Assembly: GCA_025526915.1 (NCBI GenBank)
Contig: JAHLKH010000034.1
Coordinates: forward strand, 62,001-126,000
Source of the DNA: Entophlyctis helioformis
Taxonomy: Eukaryota > Chytridiomycota > Chytridiomycetes > Chytridiales > Chytriomycetaceae
Direction of reading: 5' to 3'
DNA length: 64,000 bases
Shown in pieces: positions 10,501-20,429 of this stretch; position 1 is the first letter of the stretch; each line of letters opens with the position of its first letter. The notes beneath the pieces are model-generated. The model was not told the origin of the DNA. It made no database searches and saw only the letters and a program-made list of their open reading frames with translations. The position numbers and the translations under genes are program-made.

Positions 10501-11344
10501 GCATCTCCATTGACAGCCACAGGTTGGTCGCTGCTTGCTCTGCGAGCCTGCAAGTCCATTCCGATCCACCAGCCCCTGCTGTCTTCTGTCATCCCTCGCC
10601 ACTCACTCGGCCAGCTGCTTTCGCTGGCAGCTCTTTGCACACCGCATGCCTGCTCTCTGTAAGAGCCATTCTGTCCTGCCCTTTCTTGGCCGTGCTGCGA
10701 TCAGAGCCGCGCCAATGCCTGCCGACTCTCTGGCACCAGGCTGGATGGCCTGCCTGGCGGCCATGCTGTTGGGGATCTGCTCTGCAACATGCTGCGATGG
10801 CGACACACCGACAGACCCGTGTCTGATCAGCAGCAGCCGCAGTCTCGGCCTGGCGATAGGCGTCATCACCAGTCGCTGTGCTGTGCGGCGATGGTTGGTG
10901 GCATTCCAGTCTGACACGGCCGTGGTTCGAGTGCGTCATGATCTGAATCGTTGAAGCTGGTGTTGATCGCCCTGGACAGATCATGACGCCGTTCTCGACC
11001 ACTATGGACTGACTTGGCGTCTCGCTTGCCTATCCGGTTGTTGTCTGGTGGCTCAAGGCAACCCACCGATCGGCACGAAACCAAGAGCGAGCACAAGGCG
11101 GCGTGGAGTGGCCGCTCATGGCGACACGGGAGTGCTGGCTGACAGGCTGACAGGCTGACAGGATTCAGATCACGGCGGATCGACTTGGACATGGCAGGCG
11201 GCTCGCGCCACGCTATGAGCGACTCGAATTGATGCAGACAAGGATGCCTGCATGTCAGTCACTCCATGCATGCCATTGGAGCCGATCAGCCGCGAGCACA
11301 AGCAACCTGGTCAGGGCTCGTCCATGTATCCATCGCGGTCACGG
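7517..11344. other. Gene-poor region
   Basis: No frame here matches a family I know. Long open frames exist on both strands (for example 7,653-8,411 minus, 8,449-9,345 minus, 9,099-9,986 plus, 10,0xx-10,662 plus). They overlap one another in several frames, are Ser/Ala/Cys/His-rich and have no consistent splice partners, as expected by chance in GC-rich DNA. The region is rich in GCATGC and GCTGGCTG-like words. Apart from the short tandem repeat at 9,143-9,189 I see nothing definite. Confidence 0.5.
9143..9189. repeat. Microsatellite, 7-bp CTCTCGT unit
   Basis: About six to seven head-to-tail CTCTCGT units, within a region with no recognised gene. Confidence 0.9.
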
Positions 11345-14323
11345 CTGACAGCCTGCCATTGACATTGCCAATGCAGCGACTCGATGGCACGACAATGCAT
11401 CCTATCCAAAGACGCATGCATTTCCATATTGCATAGCGGGCAGATGGACGAGGCATTGGCAATTGAATGCAATCTGCCGTGATAAGCAAGCAAGGCGTGA
11501 AGGAGCGAGGATGATGCGCGTGCGTCGCAGCCCTGCGCATCAGACACGCTCGGCAGTCCATCCGCAGTCATCCCACAGCCACGCGTCGGGCCAGCGAGCA
11601 GCATTCGCGACACACGACGCGCATGGACACGCTCTCAACGCACATTGTTTGGCTGGCGAGTCTGCCGGCACTGCAGCGCATTGCCAGTGACAGGGCGAGA
11701 TGCTGTGCCATCAGACACCAGCCAGCACGCCTGCTGCTCGCTGCCCCAAGAGCATACCATGCGTTGCCCTGCCATCGACTGCATGCAGCCAATGTGGCGG
11801 TCTCCACTGCCAGCATGCCATCAGTTGGCTGGTCACAGCTGGATCTGCATGGCTGCCTTTGCAGCATCCGTGTGTCGTGCCAATTGCCAGCTCTTTCCTT
11901 ACACACAACAAGGCGGTCCGGTCTGACCAGCTATCTGCGACACGTGTTTGCCAAGGACGACAGTAAGACTCCTCTTGTCGTGTGTGGTTGTGCGTCGCTG
12001 CTGCTGCTGCTGCTGCTCGTGGAGCGTGCGACAGCCTGCATGGCAGCCAGCCGCTCTTGTCTGACCCACAGCACACTCGCATGTCTGTCTGCCCTCCTGT
12101 TTGCCCTCCTGTTTGCTCTCCGCCTACCACCCCGCATGCTTTCGCTTCCACGATGCAGCTGCCAGACAACAAACCACAGACCAGCAGGTACGTGGCACAT
12201 TGTCCTCTCGCTCTCACTGCATACACTCTGCGCATGCTGCTGTCTCTGTATGCCTTGCCTGCCTTGCCTGCCGCATGCCTGCTGCCGCCTCTCCCTCCCG
12301 GCTCGCTGGTCCTGCTCTGGCTGCTGCCATCCCCTCGGCTGCGGTGATGGGCAACCGTGCCACTCCGCTCTGTTGTCTGTTGTTTCCCAGCAACAGAGAG
12401 CATGAGCAGCGACGGTCTGCCGCCCCTCTCCGCCGGCACTGCCTGCCTGCGTGCCGCACGCCGTCCGTCTGCATGGCCGACTTGCTGGTGGCTGGCATGC
12501 CGCCTATCGCAGCACGGCAGCAGCGTTTCCAGCGAGTGCGTGCCTGCAGCGGCTCGCGCAGTCGCCAGCCGTGAGTCGCGTTGGATCCGCTCGCTTCCAG
12601 TGACGCGGTCGCGACGTGGAGATGGCGCGGCAGCGGCGATGACGTGTGCGTGGCCATCGCAGCATCCACCAGCAGCCACGATGCGACGATGCGACGGTGG
12701 AGGCACTCTGCTTGCGACGGTGATGTGGCTGGCAAAGCCTCCCTTGCCATGACTGACCGACGCCTCTTCCTCGTTCCATGCGACCGATCCGCCCTCTTGG
12801 CTGCTCGACTCGGCGGCGCATCCCACACAGCATCCATCGGCAAGCCGCACGCCGATCCGCAGGCAGACTCGTGGGTCCAAGCCGGCAGCCATGGATGCTC
12901 TGCAGGCGGTCGACACAGGCACGCTTGATGACGCTGCGGTGCCTGCGGTGTCTGCGAGCAGCACAGCGAGGGCACGACCGCCTCGACAGACGCCGCAGGG
13001 CCGTGGGTCGCCAAGAGGAACAGCGGCTGCACAGCGACGGCGGCTGGCGGTGCCTTGGCTTGCTTGCTTGTTGACTGGCTAACTGGCTGGCTGGTTGGTT
13101 GGCGGGCTGCTGGGGTGTGCAGCAGACGGCACTGCATGGGTCTGGGCTGCTGAGTGTGGCAGCCGCTGTGTGGGGCGGGCTGTCGAGAGAGGTCGACGGC
13201 TGGGCTGCAAGAGGAACATCGGCGCAGCATGAACGGGCAAGAGGCAAGTGGCTGGCACCGCCTGTAGCTGCGAGTCTGTGTGGCGGCTGACAGCCTGGCC
13301 GCCTGCCCACATGCACCGCAGCTGCAGAGCCAAGACGAAGCGAACACCTGGCACCGCATCCATCAAGCTCAAGGCAGCGCCAGCAGATGAACAGTGTCGC
13401 GTGAAGCCGTTTCGGTGGTCAAGGGGCGAGTCAAGGGGCAAGATCGGCTGGTGGCGCTTGGAGGCGAGCGTCGAGTGTGAGGGCTGGCGTGAGAGCCAGT
13501 GCCAGCACTCGATCAGGTCAAGCACGGATGCGGTCGGCCGCCTCGTTGTGATGAAGCAGGCTGCATCTGTGCGGCATTGAGACGGTTTGTGGGAGTGGCT
13601 GCATGCTTGGCAAGCCGTCTGTCTGCTGTCTGTCTGCTGGACGCTGACTCTCACGGCCGACTGGCACGCGGCGGGCTGCTTGCAGAAGCATCGTATGGAT
13701 GGATGGCTGAGTGAGAAGGTATTGCTGCACACTCGCATGCATCGCCAGCGGTCTCGTTCTGCTTGCTCATGCTGACACTTGTGACCGCCTCTGCATCCAA
13801 TGGACGATCAAGTGCATTGTGAGTGGAGTCAGTGAGGATTGAGAACCAGATGGTGAACTGCAAGGACAAGTCAATCAACGGATCCAAGGCGAAAGGAAAT
13901 GTCAAGCAAGCTGTGCGAGCAAGCAAGCAAGCAAGCATAGACAAGATAGAGGCGATGCAAGATGTCAAGAGAGAGGTGAAGAGCAAGCAGTAGGCGGTTG
14001 AATGCAAGGGGTCAGGAAGCAGGAGGATCAAGACGCAGGGCGGTCAGGACCGAGATGGTGCCGATGGATGGCGAGTGGGAGGCAGGGTGGTTGCCATTCG
14101 TGGGTATCCAGCGGTTTGTTGATCGCATGGCATGATGGTGCGATCAGGCGTGCAATGTGCCCTGCTCTTGATTCCATCTGGCTAACCATTCATCTCGTTG
14201 ATCGTGTTTGTGCTGATGGAGCAAGTGGCGAGGTCGAACATGCGAGTGTGAACACGGCGCGGTCATCGTTGGCTGCTCAACCATGGTTGGGCTGCTCACT
14301 CAAACAGGTCGAGACAAGTGCAA
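11345..14323. repeat. Dispersed ~2.9-kb repeat, copy A
   Basis: The sequence is collinear with 47,622-50,556 over its whole length at high identity, with scattered substitutions and many 1-10 bp indels. The left border is diffuse: similarity fades upstream of GCAGCGACTCGATGG (about 11,373). The right border lies in the ~298-bp unit that here expands into a tandem array. No transposase, reverse transcriptase or terminal inverted repeats are recognisable. Some plus-strand stretches look coding in one copy, for example a G-L-T-x-Y-L-R-H-V-F-A-K-D-D block followed by GTAAGACT near 11,964. A one-base length difference just upstream puts the two copies in different frames. Confidence 0.9.
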
Positions 14324-15084
14324 GATCAAGACGCAGGGCGGTCGAGGACCGAGATGGTGCCGATGGATGGCGAGTGGGAGGCAGGGTGGCTGCCATTCGT
14401 GGATCCAGCGGTTTGTTGATCGCATGGCATGATGGTGCGATCAGGCGTGCAATGTGCCCTGCTCGTGATTCCATCTGGCTAACCATTATCTCGTTGATCG
14501 TGTTTGTGCTGATGGAGCAAGTGGCGAGGTCGAACATGCGAGTGTGAACACGGCGCGGTCGTCTTTCGGTTGCTTAACCATGGTTGGGCTGCTCACTCAA
14601 ACAGGTCGAGACAAGTGCAAGATCAAGACGCAGGGCGGTCGAGGACCGAGATGGTGCCGATGGATGGCGAGTGGGAGGCAGGGTGGCTGCCATTCGTGGG
14701 ATCCAGCGGTTTGTTGATCGCATGGCATGATGGTGCGATCAGGCGTGCAATGTGCCCTGCTCGTGATTCCATCTGGCTAACCATTCATCTCGTTGATCGT
14801 GTTTGTGCTGATGGAGCAAGTGGCGAGGTCGAACATGAGTGTGTGAACACGGCGCGGTCATCGTTGGGCTGCTCAACGATGGTTGGGCTGCTCACTCAAA
14901 CAGGTCGAGACAAGTGCAAGATCAAGACGCAGGGCGGTCGAGGACCGAGATGGTGCCGATGGATGGCGAGTGGGAGGCAGGGTGGCTGCCATTCGTCGGC
15001 ATCCAGCGGCTTGTTGATCGCATAGCAAGATGGTGCGATCAGGCGTGCAATGTGCCCTGCTCGTGATTCCATCTGGCTAACCAT
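14026..15084. repeat. Tandem array of ~298-bp units (3.5 copies)
   Basis: Successive copies of GATCAAGACGCAGGGCGGTC start at 14,026, 14,324, 14,621 and 14,920, giving periods of 297-299 bp. The fourth unit breaks off after GGCTAACCATT near 15,084, where a truncated alcohol oxidase reading frame begins. The dispersed-repeat copy at 47.6-50.6 kb has only one such unit (50,277-50,556). The array therefore expanded in this copy only. Confidence 0.95.
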
Positions 15085-16463
15085 TGATTGATACCAATGA
15101 GTACGTATGGGCAACCCAGCACGGTCTGACGCACTTCACATCGCCCGAGTTCCAGCAGTCGGTCGATATCGTGCAAAAGCGGATCGGCGTGAATGCCCAA
15201 GGCGTGCGGCACAACCCGCCCAACCGTATGCTGCTCGACGGATGCGCCGTCCTCAAATGCCACGGCCAGACGGTGCCTCAGAACACTGGCGGCAAGGAGC
15301 ACTACTGTGGATGGTGCACATTTGGATGCCCCTATGGCGAGAAGCAGAGCACAATGCTCACGTGGATCAAGGATGCAAGCGACGACGGTGCACAGCTGAT
15401 CGAGGGTGCCCATGCCACGCGCATCGTTCACAGCAACAGCCAGGTGCGTGGTGTCGAAACTCTTGTTGACGGCAGCCAACGTGTGATGATGTCGGCACGA
15501 CGCGTGGTGGTCTGTTGCGGCGCCATCCACACGCCAGCGTTACTGTTGCGATCCAGCATCAAGAACGTGCATCTGGGTAAACACCTCAAGCTGCATCCGA
15601 TTGTGGCCGTTCATGGCATCTACCCTGACCGCGACATCAAGCCGTACGAGGGATCGATTCTGACGTCGTGCTCAGACCATGTGGCTGACCTGGACGGCCG
15701 CGGGTATGGCGCTCGGATCGAAGTGACGTCAGGACACCCGTCGTTTATTGCAATGATGATGCCATGGACATCGGCGGCAGACCACAAGCAGCGGATGCTC
15801 ATGTACCGCCATACGGCGACGTTTGTTGCAGTGGTGCGCGATGACGACTCTGAGGGCCAGGTATGGGCAGACGCATCGACGGGACAGCCGCGATTCAACT
15901 GGGCAATGTCGGACAAGGACGCGCGGGCGGCTGTTGCGGGACTGGTGCATTCGCTGCGACTGCATATTGCCGCAGGAGCGTCCGAGGTCTTGACGGGACA
16001 GCTTGGCGTGCCGGCATTCAAGCGACCGGCAGGAGCAGGTGCCGAGCAGGTGCTGGAGTCGGCAGAGTTCCGCGAGTATCTTGGGCAGGTGGAAGCGGCA
16101 GGGATCAAGCCGAACATGGTGGGTGTCTATGGCGCGCACCAGATGGGCACAGCGCGCATGTCAACCGATGCGGCGCAAGGCGTGGTGGACCAGCACGGCG
16201 AGAGTTGGGACGTGCGTGGGCTTTACGTGGCCGACACGTCGGTGTTCCCCACGGCATGCGGAGTCAAGTGAGTGTCTCTGTGTCTGTGCATTCGCCCGTC
16301 TGGACCTGCGCATCTGGCGTGGACTGACGCGTGTGGCAGCCCGATGGTCACAGCACAGAGCGTGGCGCACTCGATTGCGCAGTTCATCAAGGCGGATCTG
16401 GCTCGCGATCGTGCACCAAATGGCGACACTACTGCGCCAGCCCGCATGGCCAGCAGACTGTAG
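15085..16463 (+). pseudogene. 5'-truncated long-chain alcohol oxidase (GMC family)
   Basis: The C-terminal half of a fatty/long-chain alcohol oxidase is present, homologous to the gene at 16,649-19,215. It starts in mid-domain right at the edge of the tandem array. The FAD-binding Rossmann half (GxGxxG) is therefore missing and no start codon context remains. The rest is well preserved: the G-V-R-H-N-P-P-N-R-M-L-L-D-G block, the Cys-rich H-Y-C-G-W-C-T-F-G-C-P segment, the Y-G-A-H-Q-M-G-T-A-R-M GMC signature and the V-A-D-T-S-V-F-P-T segment. An intron at 16,268-16,339 matches the last intron of the neighbour in position and phase. Divergence from the neighbour is considerable, so the paralogs are old even if the truncation is recent. 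Confidence 0.88.
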
Positions 16464-16576
16464 TGGCTGCGTGGGGCAGTGGCCAATGCCGCATGTCCGT
16501 CTGCCTGTCTGTCCGTCTGCCTGCCTGTCTGAGTGGCCCCCAATAGATGCTCTTCAACGCTCGCTCATACTTCATC

Positions 16577-16648
16577 GCAGTCACGTGACTGGCAGCTCAG
16601 TGGCAATGACAACCATGCCGCAGTCACGTGACTAGCTGCCCAGTGGCA
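16577..16648 (+). promoter_or_regulatory. Duplicated CACGTG element upstream of the alcohol oxidase
   Basis: A ~43-bp unit beginning CGCAGTCACGTGACT is present twice, placing CACGTG at 16,582-16,587 and 16,625-16,630. These lie about 65 and 20 bases upstream of the chosen ATG. CACGTG is the core site of bHLH factors such as Cbf1/Pho4/USF types. Function is inferred from position and duplication only. Confidence 0.5.
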
Positions 16649-19215
16649 ATGAACATGTCATCGCCATTCAGGGTCGCCCAAACAACCATCATGTCGCAGC
16701 CGATGTCCACAAGCAGCCGCTACAACGGCCTCGTCCTGCGGCCACTTGGCAACGTACGTTGTGTCTGTCTGCGTGTGTCTGTGTGTGTCTGTGTCTGCGT
16801 GTCTGCGGCGTCTGTCTGCGCGTCTGTCTGCGCGTGTCTGACGGCCCGCTGTGCACCACAACCACGCAGGACGCCGCTCATCCCGACCGCCCGCTGCCCG
16901 GCGACGCCGTCCTCCGTGCCGTCACCGCCCTCATCGACACCTTCACTGCGAACCTGTCCGCCAACGAGGCCGATGCCGTCGCCTCATACTACTACAAGAC
17001 CGTCCGTCCCGACCTGACCAAAGGCCCTCAGACCGTCGACGCCTTCCTCGCTCTGCAGAGCTCAGATCTGGCGGGCATGGCGCAGGCCGTCTTTGCAACT
17101 CTCGAGAGCTCGGCACCGGCCGACAAGCTTGCGCAGCTCACCGTCGTCCTGCGCCTCCTGACCACAACGTTCGGCACCATGGCCCTCTGCGGCAGGGGCT
17201 TCAAGCGCATGGTGCCCTTTGTCGACCTCGACCGCACCGATCGCGAGCTTGCTCTGCGCCGCATGGCCGACAGCTACCTCTCGCCCATCCGCGCTCTCTT
17301 CAAGACGTTCATGGCCCTCACGGCTCTCACCGTGTACGGCCACAGCGTCGACGTCATTGGCGACAGCAGTGCCACAGCCAGCCCTCTGTGGGAAGGCATC
17401 GGCTACCCTGGCCCACACCCTGGCATCGATCGCCCATCCCCCCACAGCATCTGGCGACCCTCTTTCCTGCCTGTGCCTCTGGCGTGCTTTGACCAGCACC
17501 GATCCGACGCCGGCCGAGCAGCCGTGAGCGACGCCGACCTTCCCGTGCTTTCGTACGACGTGGTCGTCATCGGATCTGGCGCCGGTGGTGGCATTGTCGC
17601 GGCCGAGCTGAGCAAGGCTGGCCACAGCGTCCTGCTGCTCGACAAGGCTAGATACACCCACACGACCGATCTTCCCAAGAGCGAGGCCCAGGCATACAAG
17701 CTGCTCTATGAGAACAGCGCTGGCCTCATTACAGAGGACGGCAGCATGCAGATGCTTGCTGGAAAGGCGTGGGGCGGCGGCACGCAGATCAACTGGAGCG
17801 CATCCCTTGTCCCTCCACAGAGTCTGCGCAAGGAATGGGCCGAAAGTACCGTCTGCCGTTCTTTGCGTCTGCACAGTTCCAAAAGTCGGTGGACGCCGTC
17901 ACGTCGCGTGCTGGTGTCGGCACCTCGGCTGTCCGCCACAATCCGTCCAACCAGCTGCTTCTGGACGGCTGTCGCGCTCTCGGCTTCGACAATGACACGA
18001 TCCCGCAAAACACGGCAGGAAAGCACCACAGCTGTGGTGGCTGCTGCTTGGGATGTCCGACGGCCGAGAAGCAAGGCACGCTGCCCACATGGATCCGTGA
18101 CGCCTCGGATGCCGGCTGCCACTTTATCGACGCCGCCTATGCCGAGCACGTCATTCACCAAGGCGGTGTCGCCCAAGGTGTTGTCATTCGCGTTGACGGT
18201 GGCAGCAGCAGCAACCCATCAGCTGCAAGCGTCAGACTGCGTGTGCATGCCAAGCGCGTCGTGTCCAGCTGCGGTGCCATCAACACCCCTGCGTTCCTCT
18301 TGCGCTCCAAGCTCACGAATCGCTTCATTGGCCGCAACCTCAAGCTGCATCCCGTCACCAGCACGTTTGGAGTCTTCCCCGACAGGAAAATCGACCCGTC
18401 GCAGGGCTCCATCATGACTGCCATCTCCAACCAAGTCGCCGATCTCGACGGCAATGGCTATGGCGCGCGTATCGAGGTGCCATCCATCCATGCCGGCTCA
18501 TTTGCCACGCTTGTTCCCTGGCGTTCTGCAGCCGATTACAAGCGTCTGCTGCTCCAGTTCCCGCAAACCGCGAGCCTCATTTCCCTCACACGCGATGACG
18601 ACTCGAAAGGCACCGTGTTCATTGACTCGGACGGCAAAGCTCGCATCAACTGGACGCTTTCTGCCAAGGACTCCAAGCACGCGCTCGAGGGACTCAAGAC
18701 TGCGATGCATATCCTCATTGCGGCCGGTGCGACCGAAATCTACTCTGCGCAGAACGGCGTGCCGTCCTTCTTCCGTCCAGCTGGCATGTCGCCTGCACAG
18801 ACCCTCGAGTCGCGCGAGTTCAAGGACTTTATCGCACTGATGGATCGCAAGGGAGTCAAAGTCAACAGCACGCCAATGTTCGGTGCACACCAGATGGGAA
18901 GCGCTCGCATGGCCCCTTCAGCCCGCTACGGCGCTGTCAACCCGTACGGCGAGACTTTTGATGTGCGCGGTCTGTATGTGGCAGACACGTCCGTGTTCCC
19001 GACCGCCTCTGGTGTCAAGTGAGTCTCTCGCATGACTCTGTGCAGCGTGTGCTTGTGATGGCAACTGACATGATCTGGCATGCGCTGGACGTGGCTGGCT
19101 GGGCAGCCCGATGATGACGGCCATGAGCGTTGCGCACTCGATTGCGCAGTTCATCAAGGCAGATCTGGCCCGCGATCGTGCACTGAATGGCGGCTCTGTT
19201 GCGCAAGCCGCATAG
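16649..19215 (+). CDS. Long-chain alcohol oxidase (FAD, GMC family), one apparent frame break
   Basis: The enzyme oxidises long-chain fatty alcohols to aldehydes with release of H2O2 (EC 1.1.3.20 type). Exons are 16,649-16,753, 16,870-19,018 and 19,107-19,215. An N-terminal helical region precedes the FAD motif VVVIGSGAGGGIVAAELSKA (about residue 260). A-G-K-A-W-G-G-G-T and N-W-S-A-S-L follow, then the C-terminal GMC domain with Y-V/G-A-H-Q-M-G-S-A-R-M and V-A-D-T-S-V-F-P-T. Reading shifts by one base at about 17,843-17,845 (CGAAAG). One extra A there restores E-K-Y and a protein of about 787 residues, a normal length. Everything else is conserved, so a sequence error is likelier than decay. 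It lies 185 bp downstream of the truncated paralog. Confidence 0.9.
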
Positions 19216-19413
19216 CCAAGGCCAAGCTATGATCGCATCTTAGTCTGCATGTGTCTCCCTTTGTCTCTCTCTCTCCCTTTCTCTCTACATCCACTCCAAT
19301 ACAGCCCAGCCCATGTTGTCTGCTGGATCCGAGTCTCTGCCAGCCAGCTCTCGGCCTGATCAGCCAAGGCGGGCGATGTTTGCCACACTTTCCACAACTC
19401 ATCCAGTTGGGCC

Positions 19414-20254
19414 ATGGCAGCAGACAACCAGCAACAGCAACAGCCACAAGAGCTGCAGCAGCACAGCTGGAAGCAGACGGCTGTGCGTGTGTCGCATGCG
19501 TCGCTGCCCGTCGACTGCCTCATCACAGACTGCCCAGACCCGGCGAGCCTGGCCGCCTTTGCCGACCTGCTCGCCTCGCACGGCGTGTCCCACTTGGTGC
19601 GCATCTGCTCGCCCACTGCATACGATGCTGCCGTGCTGGCCAGTGCCGGCATCGCTGTGCACGACATGTACTTTGACGATGGTGAGCCATGTGTGCCTGC
19701 CTTGGTCTGCCTTGGTCTGCCCTGCCTGCCGTTGGACACCACACTCATCCCAACTCGCCAGGCACGCCGCCCACCAAGCAAGTCGTTGCAGACTTCCGCT
19801 CGCTCGTCCAGCAGCTCACTGCATCCACAGCAGCAACAGCAGCACCGTCGGCAGCAGCCAGCAGCAGCAGCACAGCAAGCCCAGCCTCGCAATCCACTGT
19901 GTGAGCGGCATCGGCCGTGCACCCGTGCTCGTCTGCTGTGCCCTGATCGACGCAGGACTCGACCCGACCGATGCCGTCGAGTTTGTGCGGTCCAAACGCC
20001 GCGGCGCTGTCAACCGTGTGCAGCTGTCGTGGCTGCTCGACTCGTCCAAAGGGTTCAAGCGTGCCAAGCCGGCCAAGACTGGATTCGCCATGGGCAGCAA
20101 GAGCAGTAGCAGTAGCACTACTAGCAGCCAGCAGCACCAGCAGTGCACCGCAGCAGGCAGTCTCAAGCATGCACCGTCGATATCGTCGGTCGCATCCAGC
20201 TCATCCAAGTCGGGCGGCGGGTTGTTTGGGCTGTTCAAGAAGCCAAAGACATGA
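19414..20254 (+). CDS. PRL-type (PTP4A-like) tyrosine phosphatase
   Basis: Exon 1 is 19,414-19,681 and the intron 19,682-19,761. Exon 1 starts with a Gln-rich leader, then the PRL fold: F-L-I/C-L-I-T-D-C-P, a loop ending D-M-Y-F-D-D-G, and [10 protein letters not shown]. The catalytic loop [10 protein letters not shown] (Cys nucleophile, Arg phosphate ligand) and F-V-R-x-K-R-R-G-A-V-N follow. Between V-V-A-D-F and the P-loop lies a CAG/GCA-rich stretch (about 19,800-19,880) where the frame changes by one base. Either a ~38-bp intron (GTCGGC...CCCAG) or one missing base would fix it. The C-terminus is poly-Ser then [11 protein letters not shown], with no CAAX box, unlike animal PRLs. It converges on the PPR gene with 94 bp between stops. 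Confidence 0.85.
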
Positions 20255-20429
20255 GCAGTGTGCTGCGATCGCACGCACATCGTGTACATACATCCTGTGA
20301 GACCCAATACAGCATGCAAAGTTGTCAACAGCAACAACAGCAGCAGATCTATTCGTATGGCACATTGTCATGCATCCAGTCAAAGGCATGCTGCCGCGCA
20401 ACGCCGCGTCCACAAAGCTCACAATGCCG
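19882..20429. repeat. Segmental duplication, copy 2 (parent locus)
   Basis: This is the counterpart of bases 1-566. It spans the last part of the PRL phosphatase, the 94-bp gap and the last 27 codons of the PPR gene. Both genes continue intact outward from this copy, so this is the parent location. Confidence 0.93.

Noticed and set aside
10008..10662. Plus-strand frame of about 220 codons with many Leu/Ala/Ser/Cys
   Set aside because: No recognisable domain, overlapping open frames on both strands and no start or intron context.
11711..13359. Minus-strand open frames of 270-417 codons inside repeat copy A (and similar ones in copy B)
   Set aside because: They overlap each other in different frames, are low-complexity Arg/Ala/Ser/His sequence, and are shifted by indels between the two copies. 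Chance frames in GC-rich DNA explain them.
14026..15084. Tandem repeats considered as a CRISPR-like or coding repeat array
   Set aside because: Units are ~298 bp, contiguous without spacers, and in a eukaryotic genome; this is a satellite.
15085..19215. The two alcohol oxidase genes read as one long gene
   Set aside because: The first ends with its own conserved C-terminus and stop at 16,463; the second has its own start, N-terminal domain and full catalytic region.
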